Origin: CAYNFR01 sp964396595
Lineage (GTDB): Bacteria > Bacteroidota > Bacteroidia > Chitinophagales > Saprospiraceae
Assembly: GCA_964396595.1 (NCBI GenBank)
Contig: CAYNFR010000055.1
Location: 1 to 8,755 of the forward strand
Reading direction: 5' to 3'
DNA: 8,755 bases
The position numbers were made by a program, and so were the translations under genes. The notes beneath the pieces were generated by a model. The model made no database searches, was not told the DNA's origin, and was given only the letters and a program-made list of their open reading frames with translations. This document shows, piece after piece, positions 1 to 6,147 of this stretch (position 1 is its first letter; every line of letters starts with the position of its first letter).

Positions 1-38
1 CACGCAGGGGGTCGCGGGTTCGAGTCCCGTCCAGACCG
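1..38 (+). tRNA. tRNA-Asp(GUC), 3' part
   Basis: This is the 3' part of a tRNA cut by the window edge. Base 1 reads as the last anticodon base. Bases 4-8 (GCAGG) are the 3' strand of the anticodon stem, 9-13 (GGGTC) the variable loop, 14-18 and 26-30 the T stem around the TTCGAGT loop, and 31-37 (CCAGACC) the 3' acceptor strand, with G at 38 as discriminator. The anticodon-stem sequence after ..C-A-C and the G73 discriminator (a known identity element of tRNA-Asp) point to aspartate, although the first two anticodon bases lie outside the window. No CCA is encoded after G38, as in most Bacteroidota. Confidence 0.88.
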
Positions 39-45
39 CTTTCAC

Positions 46-80
46 AAGCCTCGCTTTCATCAAGATCGCGGGGCTTTTTT
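46..80 (+). terminator. Rho-independent terminator of tRNA-Asp
   Basis: AGCCTCGC (47-54) pairs with GCGGGGCT (68-75) through one G-U wobble, with a 13-base loop and a run of six T at 75-80. It starts 8 bases after the tRNA, so it most likely ends that transcript. Confidence 0.85.
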
Positions 81-304
81 ATGCCCGAGATTGATCTACT
101 AAAGAGCCTCCATAATGTAGAGTAGCTTTGCCTTTATTGACCCCAGATATACACCAAGGTTGCGCAATCGAGATGTCTAATCTTGCAAACTCTAGCAGGC
201 GGACATTATTATGATACATCCCATCAGCCTTAGCTGTAAATATTTTGACTTTATATGCACAAGCTATTATTTAATTTCATATATTTCGATCAAAACATTA
301 CACT

Positions 305-715
305 ATGAATCTACAAAAAACATTGATCGCAACCATCGTTGGTGCCATTGTTATGTTCTTGGCAGGATATCTGATATGGGGTATTATTCTTGAGCCTATC
401 CAAAAATCCCATATTACATCCTACCTTGGTTTTGAGCGTGCAGAACCCAATTATATATTGATGTTTCTAAGTATGCTCGCTGCTGCTTTGCTTATAACGA
501 TTATTTTTCAGCGCTGGGCAGGTATTAAAACAGCCGTCACCGGAGCGAAAGCCGGTGCTATCATTGGCATCCTGATAGGATTACACTTTGACTTAATGAC
601 TTTGGCTATGACTAACTGGTACGACACGTTTGTGGTAATCACTAATGCTCTAGGAAACATTGCATGGGGAGCAATAGGAGGTGCTGTCATTGGTTTTATC
701 CTGGGAAGAGAGTGA
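305..715 (+). CDS. Small four-helix integral membrane protein, unknown function
   Basis: This encodes a 136-residue hydrophobic protein with four likely membrane helices at about residues 6-28, 49-69, 79-103 and 109-133. The first has a short charged N-terminus (MNLQK). Glycine-rich helices (AKAGAIIGILIGL, GAIGGAVIGFILG) and a conserved-looking WAGIKT turn after helix 2 resemble small membrane proteins common in Bacteroidota and related to the DUF1761-type group; that assignment is from memory and is not certain. The start at 305 puts a typical short hydrophobic N-terminus first and has no Shine-Dalgarno, as expected for the phylum. A TATATTTC sequence at 280-287 is one mismatch from the TAnnTTTG promoter element. 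A terminator follows the stop, so it is probably a single-gene transcript. No enzymatic motif is visible, and I do not propose a function. Confidence 0.85.
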   Translation: MNLQKTLIATIVGAIVMFLAGYLIWGIILEPIQKSHITSYLGFERAEPNYILMFLSMLAAALLITIIFQRWAGIKTAVTGAKAGAIIGILIGLHFDLMTLAMTNWYDTFVVITNALGNIAWGAIGGAVIGFILGRE

Positions 716-756
716 CATTTCTACGCGAATTAGCTTATTAACAGAACGAAAATTCG

Positions 757-790
757 AAACCCGGCTGACTAAGTCGGGTTTTTTCTTCTT
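757..790 (+). terminator. Rho-independent terminator after the membrane-protein gene
   Basis: AACCCGGCT (758-766) pairs with AGTCGGGTT (772-780) with one G-U wobble around a five-base loop, followed by a T-rich tail. It lies 40 bases after the 305-715 gene and 56 bases before oxyR, so the two genes are probably transcribed separately. Confidence 0.85.
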
Positions 791-845
791 ATACGCAAGA
801 AAGCAAAGCTTACATTCGCACGGAAAGGTCAATAATCATTCTCAA

Positions 846-1766
846 ATGAATTTTCAACAGTTAGAATACATCATCGCCGTTGATCGCTTCAAGCATTTTG
901 GCAAAGCGGCTCAACACTGCCATGTCACCCAGCCGACCTTAAGCATGATGATAATACAACTTGAAGAAGAACTGGGCATTCAAATATTCGACCGCAGCAC
1001 CAAGCCTATCTTAACTACTAAGGCCGGTGCCTTTATCATCGCAAAGGCACATCACATCCTTCATCAGAAGAGAGAGTTAGAGAACCTTTCAAATGCTGAT
1101 TACGAGAACAAACAGGGCTCAATAACCATTGGCATTATTCCAACACTCGCACCGTACCTACTTCCATTATTTATTCAATCGTTGTCAGAAAAATATCCAC
1201 TTCTAGAAGTAAATATTGAAGAAACGAATACCTCCGCTATACTCTCCAAATTAAAATCTGAGGATATTGATATAGGCATAATGGCCACTCCTCTTCAAGA
1301 AAATGGATTTCAAACCGTACCAATTTTTTACGAAGCTTTCTACTTATTTGGAAATATAAAATCCGACAAGCAATATGTCGTTCCTGATGATATTGATCCT
1401 GAGAGACTCTTATTGCTCGAAGAGGGGCATTGCCTGAGCACACAAGTTTCAAGACTTTGCAAACTGCATAAGAATACATCTACTCATGTAAACTACCGCA
1501 TAGGCAGTCTTGAAACTTTAAAGATATTGGTTCGTCAGAACCAAGGTATCACTATCTTGCCCGAACTAGCAATACCTTATCTTGATTCTTTAGATTCCTC
1601 TCGTGTCAAAGCATTTGAAAAACCCGTGCCGGGCAGAGAAATAAGCATGGTCAGTCGGTTTCCTTCGTTTAAAACCGGATTTGCCCAAATTGTCAAAAAG
1701 GTCATTCTTGATTCTGTCCCTGGTCATATGCATCACGCTAACAATATTACACCCATAGAAATTTAA
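846..1766 (+). CDS. oxyR: OxyR-type LysR family peroxide-sensing regulator
   Basis: This encodes a 306-residue LysR-type regulator. The N-terminal winged HTH spans about residues 1-60 (FGKAAQHCHVTQPTLSMMI is the recognition region). The effector domain from about residue 91 is OxyR-like: GIIPT with Thr100 at the E. coli position, then LLEEGHC with His195 and Cys196, and a second Cys205. The nine-residue spacing equals that of E. coli C199/C208, the peroxidatic and resolving pair. SLETLKILV and GITILPELAIPYL are further OxyR signatures. In the family, H2O2 forms the disulfide, and oxidised OxyR then activates peroxide-defence genes. The frame is open upstream to 681, but that segment runs through the preceding terminator, and homology starts at MNFQQLEYI, so ATG 846 is chosen. 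The E. coli Arg201 position is Ser here. No catalase, dps or ahp gene lies in the window, so its targets are elsewhere. Confidence 0.93.
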   Translation: MNFQQLEYIIAVDRFKHFGKAAQHCHVTQPTLSMMIIQLEEELGIQIFDRSTKPILTTKAGAFIIAKAHHILHQKRELENLSNADYENKQGSITIGIIPTLAPYLLPLFIQSLSEKYPLLEVNIEETNTSAILSKLKSEDIDIGIMATPLQENGFQTVPIFYEAFYLFGNIKSDKQYVVPDDIDPERLLLLEEGHCLSTQVSRLCKLHKNTSTHVNYRIGSLETLKILVRQNQGITILPELAIPYLDSLDSSRVKAFEKPVPGREISMVSRFPSFKTGFAQIVKKVILDSVPGHMHHANNITPIEI

Positions 1767-1800
1767 TTATAACTTGCTTCAGCTGATTGAATCCGGATAG

Positions 1801-1831
1801 TTGATCGCAGATGATCAATGCGCTAAATTTG
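1801..1831 (+). promoter_or_regulatory. Orphan Bacteroidota-type promoter match
   Basis: TTG at 1801-1803, 20 bases, then TAAATTTG at 1824-1831. This fits the Bacteroidota primary-sigma consensus TTG-N19-21-TAnnTTTG in both parts and spacing. Transcription would start near 1837 and run into an intergenic region with no gene, so it would give either a small RNA or nothing. A chance match in AT-rich DNA is quite possible. Confidence 0.3.
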
Positions 1832-1862
1832 CCTAAATCAGCGAAATCTGCCGGCAATAAAA

Positions 1863-1874
1863 CACTGATCAGTG
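1863..1874. repeat. Perfect 12-base palindrome
   Basis: CACTGATCAGTG is fully self-complementary with no loop, so it suits a dimeric DNA-binding protein better than an RNA hairpin. It may also be part of a decayed intergenic repeat. No function is assigned. Confidence 0.4.
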
Positions 1875-1893
1875 ATAATATATCAAGGGCCCG

Positions 1894-1935
1894 TCATCAT
1901 TTGTCAGGGCTAAGTCCCCTACATTTTTATGATGA
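1894..1935. repeat. Nested inverted repeat
   Basis: TCATCAT (1894-1900) pairs with ATGATGA (1929-1935). Inside it, AGGG (1906-1909) pairs with CCCT (1917-1920) around a seven-base loop. It lies about 60-100 bases after the orphan promoter match and could be the folded part of a small transcript. The stems are short, so the evidence is weak. Confidence 0.3.
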
Positions 1936-2046
1936 GTATACATACTTATTAAAAGAAATGTGATTCAATTTTTTTTAACTGAAAGTATGAATTAATTTCT
2001 AGTGATGACAATATCTCTCTTTCTGCAACTTCGTACAAACGTTTAA

Positions 2047-2080
2047 TACTTTTTGTACAGTAGCTATTACACAAAAAGTA
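2047..2080. repeat. 10-base perfect inverted repeat
   Basis: TACTTTTTGT (2047-2056) and ACAAAAAGTA (2071-2080) are perfect complements around 14 bases. The left arm also takes part in a second, incompatible hairpin: GTACAAA (2033-2039) with TTTGTAC (2052-2058). It sits between convergent genes and could act as a weak two-way terminator, but no T-tract follows on either strand. Confidence 0.5.
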
Positions 2081-2177
2081 CTAAATCATGCTCAGAAAGA
2101 ACTATAGATGTGCATAAAAATATAGTTAGCAAGAATACCTGCTATATTAACTGATCATTTTCTATTTATCCACTTCG

Positions 2178-2203
2178 AAGAATATTGTATTGATAATATT
2201 CTT
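2178..2203 (-). repeat. 9-base inverted repeat just past the minus-strand gene
   Basis: AAGAATATT (2178-2186) and AATATTCTT (2195-2203) form a perfect AT-only-rich stem with an eight-base loop, 33 bases beyond the stop of the 2237-4486 gene. It may help end that transcript. On the minus strand a T-run precedes rather than follows the stem, so it is not a standard terminator. Confidence 0.4.
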
Positions 2204-2236
2204 ACAAAAAAACCTAAAAAAGAACAAAGCTATACT

Positions 2237-4486
2237 CTATCTTAAAGACATGATTTCACTAAGATGGTACATAAAAGTATCCACATTATTTTTTGAAAAA
2301 CACAGTGGCGGCTTCATTTTTAAAACATTATCATAAGGCCCATCTGTACTACACAATACACCTCTCTCTTTCATTTGGTTTTTAATAAAAGCAGCTGTTG
2401 CCGTGTCAGGTGTATCGTCATCCGGGTTAAAAATCTCAACCCCGATAAAAAGCCCCATACCCCTCACATCGCCGATTCTTGGATCGCTCATGCTAAGTTT
2501 ATGTAGACTTTCTATCCAGTAATCTCCGACGGCTGCCGCTTGCATAACCAATCCTTCTTCTTCGAGCGTATTCAATACCGCCAATCCAGCTGCACACGAT
2601 ACCGGATTGCCGCCAAATGAGCTAAAAAACTCCATCCCAGTCTCAAACCTCTCCACCACACGACTGCTGGTAACTACCGCTCCCATCGGATGGCCATTGG
2701 CAATGGGTTTTCCTAATACGATAATATCAGGTGTAACACCTTGCATCTCAAAACCCCAGAAGTGATGACCTAAGCGCCCAAATCCCGTCTGCACTTCATC
2801 AACAATCAATAATGCCTCTCTTTCTGCCAATGCCTCTTTCATTTTTCTCAGGTATCCTGCCAATAAGGGCACTTGACCTCCACAGCCAGAGATCGGTTCG
2901 GCTGCCATGGCAGCTATATGTATACCCGCTTCATCTAGACGAGTCATTTCATCCATGGCTTCGTGGAGAAATTCTTCAACGGTCGAATACTTGCCTCGAT
3001 ATGCCTGAGGCAAGGATAATTTCGAAGTATTCTCCGGCAACCCTTGTCCTCCTCTACCGTCGAATTTATATGCGCTCACAGATACACCTAGATTGGTATG
3101 TCCATGATATCCATGCTCAAGAACTAATCTATGTCTTCTACCCCTATATGCATACGCTAGCCGCCAGGCCAAATCCGTTGCTTCACTGCCCGAGTTCACA
3201 AAGAATACCTTGTCCATCTCTCCGGGAAAATACTTCAATAATTTCTCCGCATATTCCGTCAACAAATCATAATGATATCGTGTGTTTGTGTTAAGCTTAG
3301 CTGCTTGGCGAGCAATGGCCTGTGTTACAGCAGGATGACTATGTCCGACATGTGGGATATTGTTGTAAGCATCGAGATATGTCCTGCCGTCGCCATACAT
3401 ATATTGAAAGGCGGCACTTGTCATTTGTATCGGCTGGCTATAACTCAAGGATACGGCTGTTGAGAAATACTTAATTCTCTTTTTCTGAACAGTAGCTCTA
3501 TCGATTTGATTTATCGCAAGGTCAATAGCTTGCATCCACCGCGCTGCCACAGCATCGGGATTGAAACTAAGCCATTGCTCTATTAATCGCTTCACAGGTT
3601 TTTCTGAAATAAAAATGTAGTCTTTTTCTACGCCTTGAGCAGATTGCTCTGCACTACTGCATAAGCTGATACACATTCTTGCAGCAATTAAATAATACAG
3701 AATTTCAACTTCGGATTTTAAGAGTGGATAAACTTCATGATAAGCTCGCAAGTACGCGGCGGCCACATCGATGGGATCTTCCTTGTCCATACATAAATAA
3801 CATAGTGCGACAGCAATTTCATTTATTAAAGAACTATGAACACAATCACCAAAATCCAGTACCCCTTTAATTTCATCGCCATCAATGAGGACATTCCAAT
3901 CATTCAAATCACCATGAATGATACTTTGCCTCAGTTCATAAAACTGAGGCACAACTTTCTGCTCGTACTGATGCATAAAGTAGCTGACAAGAGATCGCAC
4001 GCGATGATCGTCTATAAACCGGATGGCTCGGCGAGACATGGAGACATGCTTTATATCCCATCTGATGACCCGGGCAGCAATGGCATCGCTCTTAAACCCA
4101 TACAGCGCTTTGTTCAAGCTAGCAGTGGCTCTGCCAAATGACTTCACTAACTCGATACTTTGAACTGATTGAGCCAGAAATTCTCCCACAATAAATGGCA
4201 TCAACCTGCCGAAAGATCCATCTTCATATTGAAACAGCAACTTATCACCAACCGCTTTGGCATCTGTCATGGCAAATGAAACTTGCGGTGCTATAGCATG
4301 TATAATCTCTGCCTCAGCATTGACTATATGGTATAGTGCCGGATCTCTATAGTATTTGAAAACATACTGAGCACCGTCAGTCCCTTTAATTTTATAGTTC
4401 TCACTTTCGTAACCGTCTAATGGTTTTAATCCTATACACGATATACCGTAAGGTTTAAGCAATTTATTAATCTCTTGGATATCCAT
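2237..4486 (-). CDS. Bifunctional APH-type kinase / PLP-dependent phospho-lyase (HYKK-PHYKPL-like fusion)
   Basis: This encodes a 749-residue two-domain protein. Residues about 1-310 are an aminoglycoside-phosphotransferase-fold kinase: the catalytic loop HGDLNDWN (191-198, Asp193, Asn198) and metal-binding LDFGD (Asp211) are intact. This stretch and the following YYLIAARMCISL region recall vertebrate hydroxylysine kinase. After a linker, residues about 345-749 are a class-III aminotransferase fold with NSGSEA (431-436), HGYHGHT (458-464), IVDEVQTGFG (Asp563), the PLP lysine Lys593 in LGKPIANGHPMG, and FGGNP (624-628). The C-terminal DGPYDNVLKMKPPLCF matches the ethanolamine-phosphate / 5-phosphohydroxylysine phospho-lyase branch rather than true transaminases. 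Known family chemistry: the kinase phosphorylates a hydroxyl group, then the lyase removes phosphate and ammonia to leave an aldehyde. The predicted pathway is therefore hydroxylysine (or ethanolamine) to a semialdehyde in one cytosolic polypeptide. The substrate is inferred. The M23 peptidase domain found between the two in some larger relatives is absent. A -7 element lies just upstream. Confidence 0.9.
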   Translation of the reverse strand: MDIQEINKLLKPYGISCIGLKPLDGYESENYKIKGTDGAQYVFKYYRDPALYHIVNAEAEIIHAIAPQVSFAMTDAKAVGDKLLFQYEDGSFGRLMPFIVGEFLAQSVQSIELVKSFGRATASLNKALYGFKSDAIAARVIRWDIKHVSMSRRAIRFIDDHRVRSLVSYFMHQYEQKVVPQFYELRQSIIHGDLNDWNVLIDGDEIKGVLDFGDCVHSSLINEIAVALCYLCMDKEDPIDVAAAYLRAYHEVYPLLKSEVEILYYLIAARMCISLCSSAEQSAQGVEKDYIFISEKPVKRLIEQWLSFNPDAVAARWMQAIDLAINQIDRATVQKKRIKYFSTAVSLSYSQPIQMTSAAFQYMYGDGRTYLDAYNNIPHVGHSHPAVTQAIARQAAKLNTNTRYHYDLLTEYAEKLLKYFPGEMDKVFFVNSGSEATDLAWRLAYAYRGRRHRLVLEHGYHGHTNLGVSVSAYKFDGRGGQGLPENTSKLSLPQAYRGKYSTVEEFLHEAMDEMTRLDEAGIHIAAMAAEPISGCGGQVPLLAGYLRKMKEALAEREALLIVDEVQTGFGRLGHHFWGFEMQGVTPDIIVLGKPIANGHPMGAVVTSSRVVERFETGMEFFSSFGGNPVSCAAGLAVLNTLEEEGLVMQAAAVGDYWIESLHKLSMSDPRIGDVRGMGLFIGVEIFNPDDDTPDTATAAFIKNQMKERGVLCSTDGPYDNVLKMKPPLCFSKNNVDTFMYHLSEIMSLR

Positions 4487-4506
4487 TACAATGATGATTC
4501 ACGAGC

Positions 4507-4514
4507 CAAAGATA
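4507..4514 (-). promoter_or_regulatory. -7 promoter element for the kinase/phospho-lyase gene
   Basis: On the minus strand this reads TATCTTTG, an exact match to the Bacteroidota TAnnTTTG element, 20 bases upstream of the ATG at 4486. Transcription would begin near 4500, giving a leader of about 15 bases. No TTG lies at the expected -33 distance. The element is outside the IS, so insertion should not have removed it. Confidence 0.45.
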
Positions 4515-4603
4515 TTGGAAAAATACTCTTCGATGGATAGATCAATATCATTTAGCACAATCTGATGCAATCACTTCGACATATACCGACGAGGTTCTGT
4601 GAA

Positions 4604-5790
4604 CTACCCATTTGCTAAATACAAATGGGCTTTGGGTTTCACGGACTTGTGCCCCTTTACAGAAGTCTTATTTGAGTCTCCACCCGTGTAATCGCCAGTT
4701 CCTGACGATATTATCTTTAATCCTTCTTTTAAAATATTCTTTGCAGCGTTTAAATCACGGTCTAAAACATGTCCGTTTTTGCAAGTCCATTCTCATATTG
4801 AAAGATGTAAGTCTTGATTTATCCAACCACACTCACAACAGGTTTTACTTGAAGGGTAGTAACGATTGATTTTTACAATTTATTTGTCGTTCTAATCGAC
4901 TTTGTATTCGAGTAGTCTTGCAAAAGTTCCCCAACTTGCATCTGAGATATGTTTGGCAAGTTTATGGTTTTTAACCATTCCTTTTACATTCAAATCTTCT
5001 AATGCGATTATATCATAACTTGATACTAATTGATGAGATACTTTATGCAAGTTATCCATTCGTGAATTGGTTATCTTCTCGTGAAGTCTTGCCGTTTTCC
5101 GTCTTTGTCTTTCATACGAATTACTAACTTTTGTCTTACGAGAAAGATGTTCTTATGCTTTCGCTAACTCTTTTTCATATCGTTTTGTGTATTTGTTGTT
5201 TTTGAATTTAACTCCATCGGAAGTAATAGCAAAGTCCTTTAATCCTAAATCTATTCCACAAACATCACCGGTTTTTTCTTTTGGTTGATATTGCTCTTCT
5301 GATAGGATTAATACAAAATACTTACCAGTCGGAGTTTTACTCAATGTACATTTACCAATTTCCCCTTTAACTTCACGGTGAACATTCACTTTAATTCCTG
5401 CTTTGAATCTTGGTGCAAAAAATCTCCCATCTTCAAGTTTTGCAAACTGTGGAACAGTAAAACTTTTCTTTTTAGACTTAAATCGTGGAAACTTAGCGTT
5501 ACTTCTGAAAAAATTCACATAGGCAGTATCTAAGCATCTTAAAGCAAACTGTAATGATTGACTATTAACTCTTTCAGCCAAGTAGTCTCATCTTTCTTTT
5601 TTAGTTCAGTTAAAGTAGCTGCCTGTTTATAGTAGTTATCAGACTTATTATCTGCTTGGTACTGTTCTTTTCTTTCTTTTAAAAAGTAGTTGTAAAAATA
5701 GCGGATACATCCCGAATGCTTATCCAACAACACTTTCTGCTCAAGTGTTGGCTGCAATTCAAATTAATATGTCCGCAAAATTGTTTTCAT
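4604..5790 (-). pseudogene. tnpB: tnpB (RNA-guided nuclease of IS200/IS605), multiply broken
   Basis: Read on the minus strand from ATG 5788-5790, this is a near full-length TnpB (about 395 codons). It opens MKTILRTY, then stop, then FELQPTLEQ. The lesions are a TAA at 5764-5766 (probably once AAA), a one-base deletion near 5569-5574 after TTWLKE that shifts into VNSQSLQFAL, a TAA at 5153-5155 (after ELAKA, normally Gln), a TAG at 4892-4894 (normally Trp), a TAA at 4880-4882 (normally Gln) and a TGA at 4793-4795 (normally Arg). The RuvC residues are still encoded: Asp in GIDLGLKD (5249-5251), Glu in ALEDLNV (4997-4999) and Asp in DRDLNAA (4754-4756). The zinc-finger pairs TCCECG and WTCKNGH also remain. 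Four of the five stops fit single C-to-T or G-to-A changes. No functional nuclease can be made; two short open frames (5539-5757 and 5153-5581) are its fragments. Confidence 0.93.
4607..4629 (-). repeat. IS right-end subterminal hairpin
   Basis: CCCATTTG (4607-4614) pairs perfectly with CAAATGGG (4622-4629) around CTAAATA. In IS200/IS605 elements TnpA recognises such hairpins as single-stranded DNA, and the end near tnpB also forms the scaffold of the guide (omega) RNA. The tnpB stop codon (4604-4606) lies just past it, so the hairpin is within the reading frame. Confidence 0.85.
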
Positions 5791-5917
5791 TCTACTATTA
5801 AATAGTTTAATTTTATACAAAAAAATACCATTTTGTAAATCCGTTCCATTTTTTTGTAAGAATTTCCATTGAGTTGGAGAAATATTCACAAAAAAATTTC
5901 GCTACTAGGTCTAAAAA

Positions 5918-6084
5918 AGTAATTACATCAGCACAAATCGTTCAAAACACTACTTAAAGTGCCATTTAATCTTTTTTTGTAAGTATCGTAAAAAGTTACT
6001 TTTTGGTCAGATGATTATTTCGTTTGCTCAATCGGTGAGGCTTCTTCTGATACCATTCGTGAGTATATTCTCAATCAGGGTTAG
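5918..6084 (+). pseudogene. tnpA: tnpA (Y1 HUH transposase of IS200/IS605), internally deleted
   Basis: Codons from 5918 read SNYISTNRSKHYLK, then CHLIFFCKYRKK, the usual N-terminus of IS200/IS605 TnpA. At about 5987-6000 the reading jumps to another frame, which gives VTFWSDDYFVCSIG and TIREYILNQG and stops at TAG 6082-6084. That is the family C-terminus, with the catalytic tyrosine at 6064-6066. Only about 58 of the usual 130-155 residues remain. The missing middle includes the HUH motif, so the enzyme is dead. The joint lies in an A-rich stretch shared by both halves (CGTAAAAAGTTAC), which suggests a deletion between short homologies. No in-frame start codon is visible; TAA is at 5912-5914. 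It is divergent from tnpB. Confidence 0.85.
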
Positions 6085-6094
6085 TCGCTTACAT

Positions 6095-6117
6095 CCCACA
6101 GGCTAAAGACCTGTGGG
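6095..6117 (+). repeat. IS left-end subterminal hairpin
   Basis: CCCACAGG (6095-6102) pairs perfectly with CCTGTGGG (6110-6117) around CTAAAGA, 11 bases after the tnpA stop. It matches the right-end hairpin in stem length, first four stem bases and loop (CTAAA-x-A). TTTTAC follows on the plus strand. Confidence 0.85.
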
Positions 6118-6147
6118 TTTTACGCTCCATTCTATAAAAATGTAAGA

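Larger units (their letters stand above)
1767..2236. other. Convergent intergenic region without a recognisable gene
   Basis: These 470 AT-rich bases separate the convergent oxyR and kinase/phospho-lyase genes. I see no credible coding sequence and no strong GC-rich terminator. The region holds a two-part promoter-like match (1801-1831), a 12-base palindrome (1863-1874), a nested inverted repeat (1894-1935), a 10-base inverted repeat (2047-2080) that overlaps a competing 7-base one, and a 9-base inverted repeat next to the minus-strand stop (2178-2203). The stretch around 1795-1860 (AATCAGCGAAATCTGCC and nearby) is reminiscent of short interspersed intergenic repeats in Bacteroidota genomes, but only one copy is visible here. 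Confidence 0.6.
4600..6120 (-). mobile_element. Degenerate IS200/IS605-family insertion sequence
   Basis: This is a relic of about 1.5 kb carrying divergent tnpA (plus strand) and tnpB (minus strand), the IS608-like arrangement. It is bounded by two hairpins of the same design: eight-base stems beginning CCCA, and seven-base loops CTAAATA and CTAAAGA. The right end is next to the tnpB 3' end (4607-4629) and the left end next to the tnpA 3' end (6095-6117). Both genes are broken, so it cannot move by itself. The exact cleavage points are not determinable because this family makes no target duplication; the coordinates are approximate. It sits between the receptor stop (6148, about 30 bases from the left-end hairpin) and the kinase/phospho-lyase start (4486). 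Confidence 0.88.

Noticed and set aside
123..130. TAGCTTTG, a TAnnTTTG match before the membrane-protein gene
   Set aside because: It would give a leader of about 170 bases and has no TTG at the right distance upstream. A six-base match of this kind is expected a few times by chance in the window.
79..219. Minus-strand 46-codon open frame starting MYHNNVRLLEFARLD
   Set aside because: It is not recognised and ends inside the tRNA terminator T-run. An open frame of this length is expected by chance, so I do not call a gene.
681..845. Upstream 55-codon extension of the oxyR frame
   Set aside because: It runs through the terminator of the preceding gene and has no LysR similarity; homology begins exactly at the ATG at 846.
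2812..3294. 160-codon plus-strand open frame inside the kinase/phospho-lyase gene
   Set aside because: It is antisense to a well-conserved PLP enzyme domain, with no recognisable protein features.
2237..4486. Aminoglycoside-resistance kinase from the APH fold
   Set aside because: The fold is shared by many small-molecule kinases. Fusion to a phospho-lyase and the hydroxylysine-kinase-like motifs point to catabolism, not resistance.
4612..4869. Plus-strand open frame opposite the tnpB 3' end
   Set aside because: It is the shadow of the minus-strand tnpB coding sequence, which reads clearly as zinc finger and RuvC-III.
5849..5983. Direct repeat TTTTTTTGTAAG at 5849-5860 and 5972-5983
   Set aside because: It is low complexity and the second copy is part of the tnpA codons for FFCK; no evidence that it is more than coincidence.
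4600..6120. CRISPR array or Cas12 locus suggested by the RuvC nuclease
   Set aside because: No regularly spaced repeats are present. The nuclease is a TnpB of ordinary length next to tnpA and IS-end hairpins.
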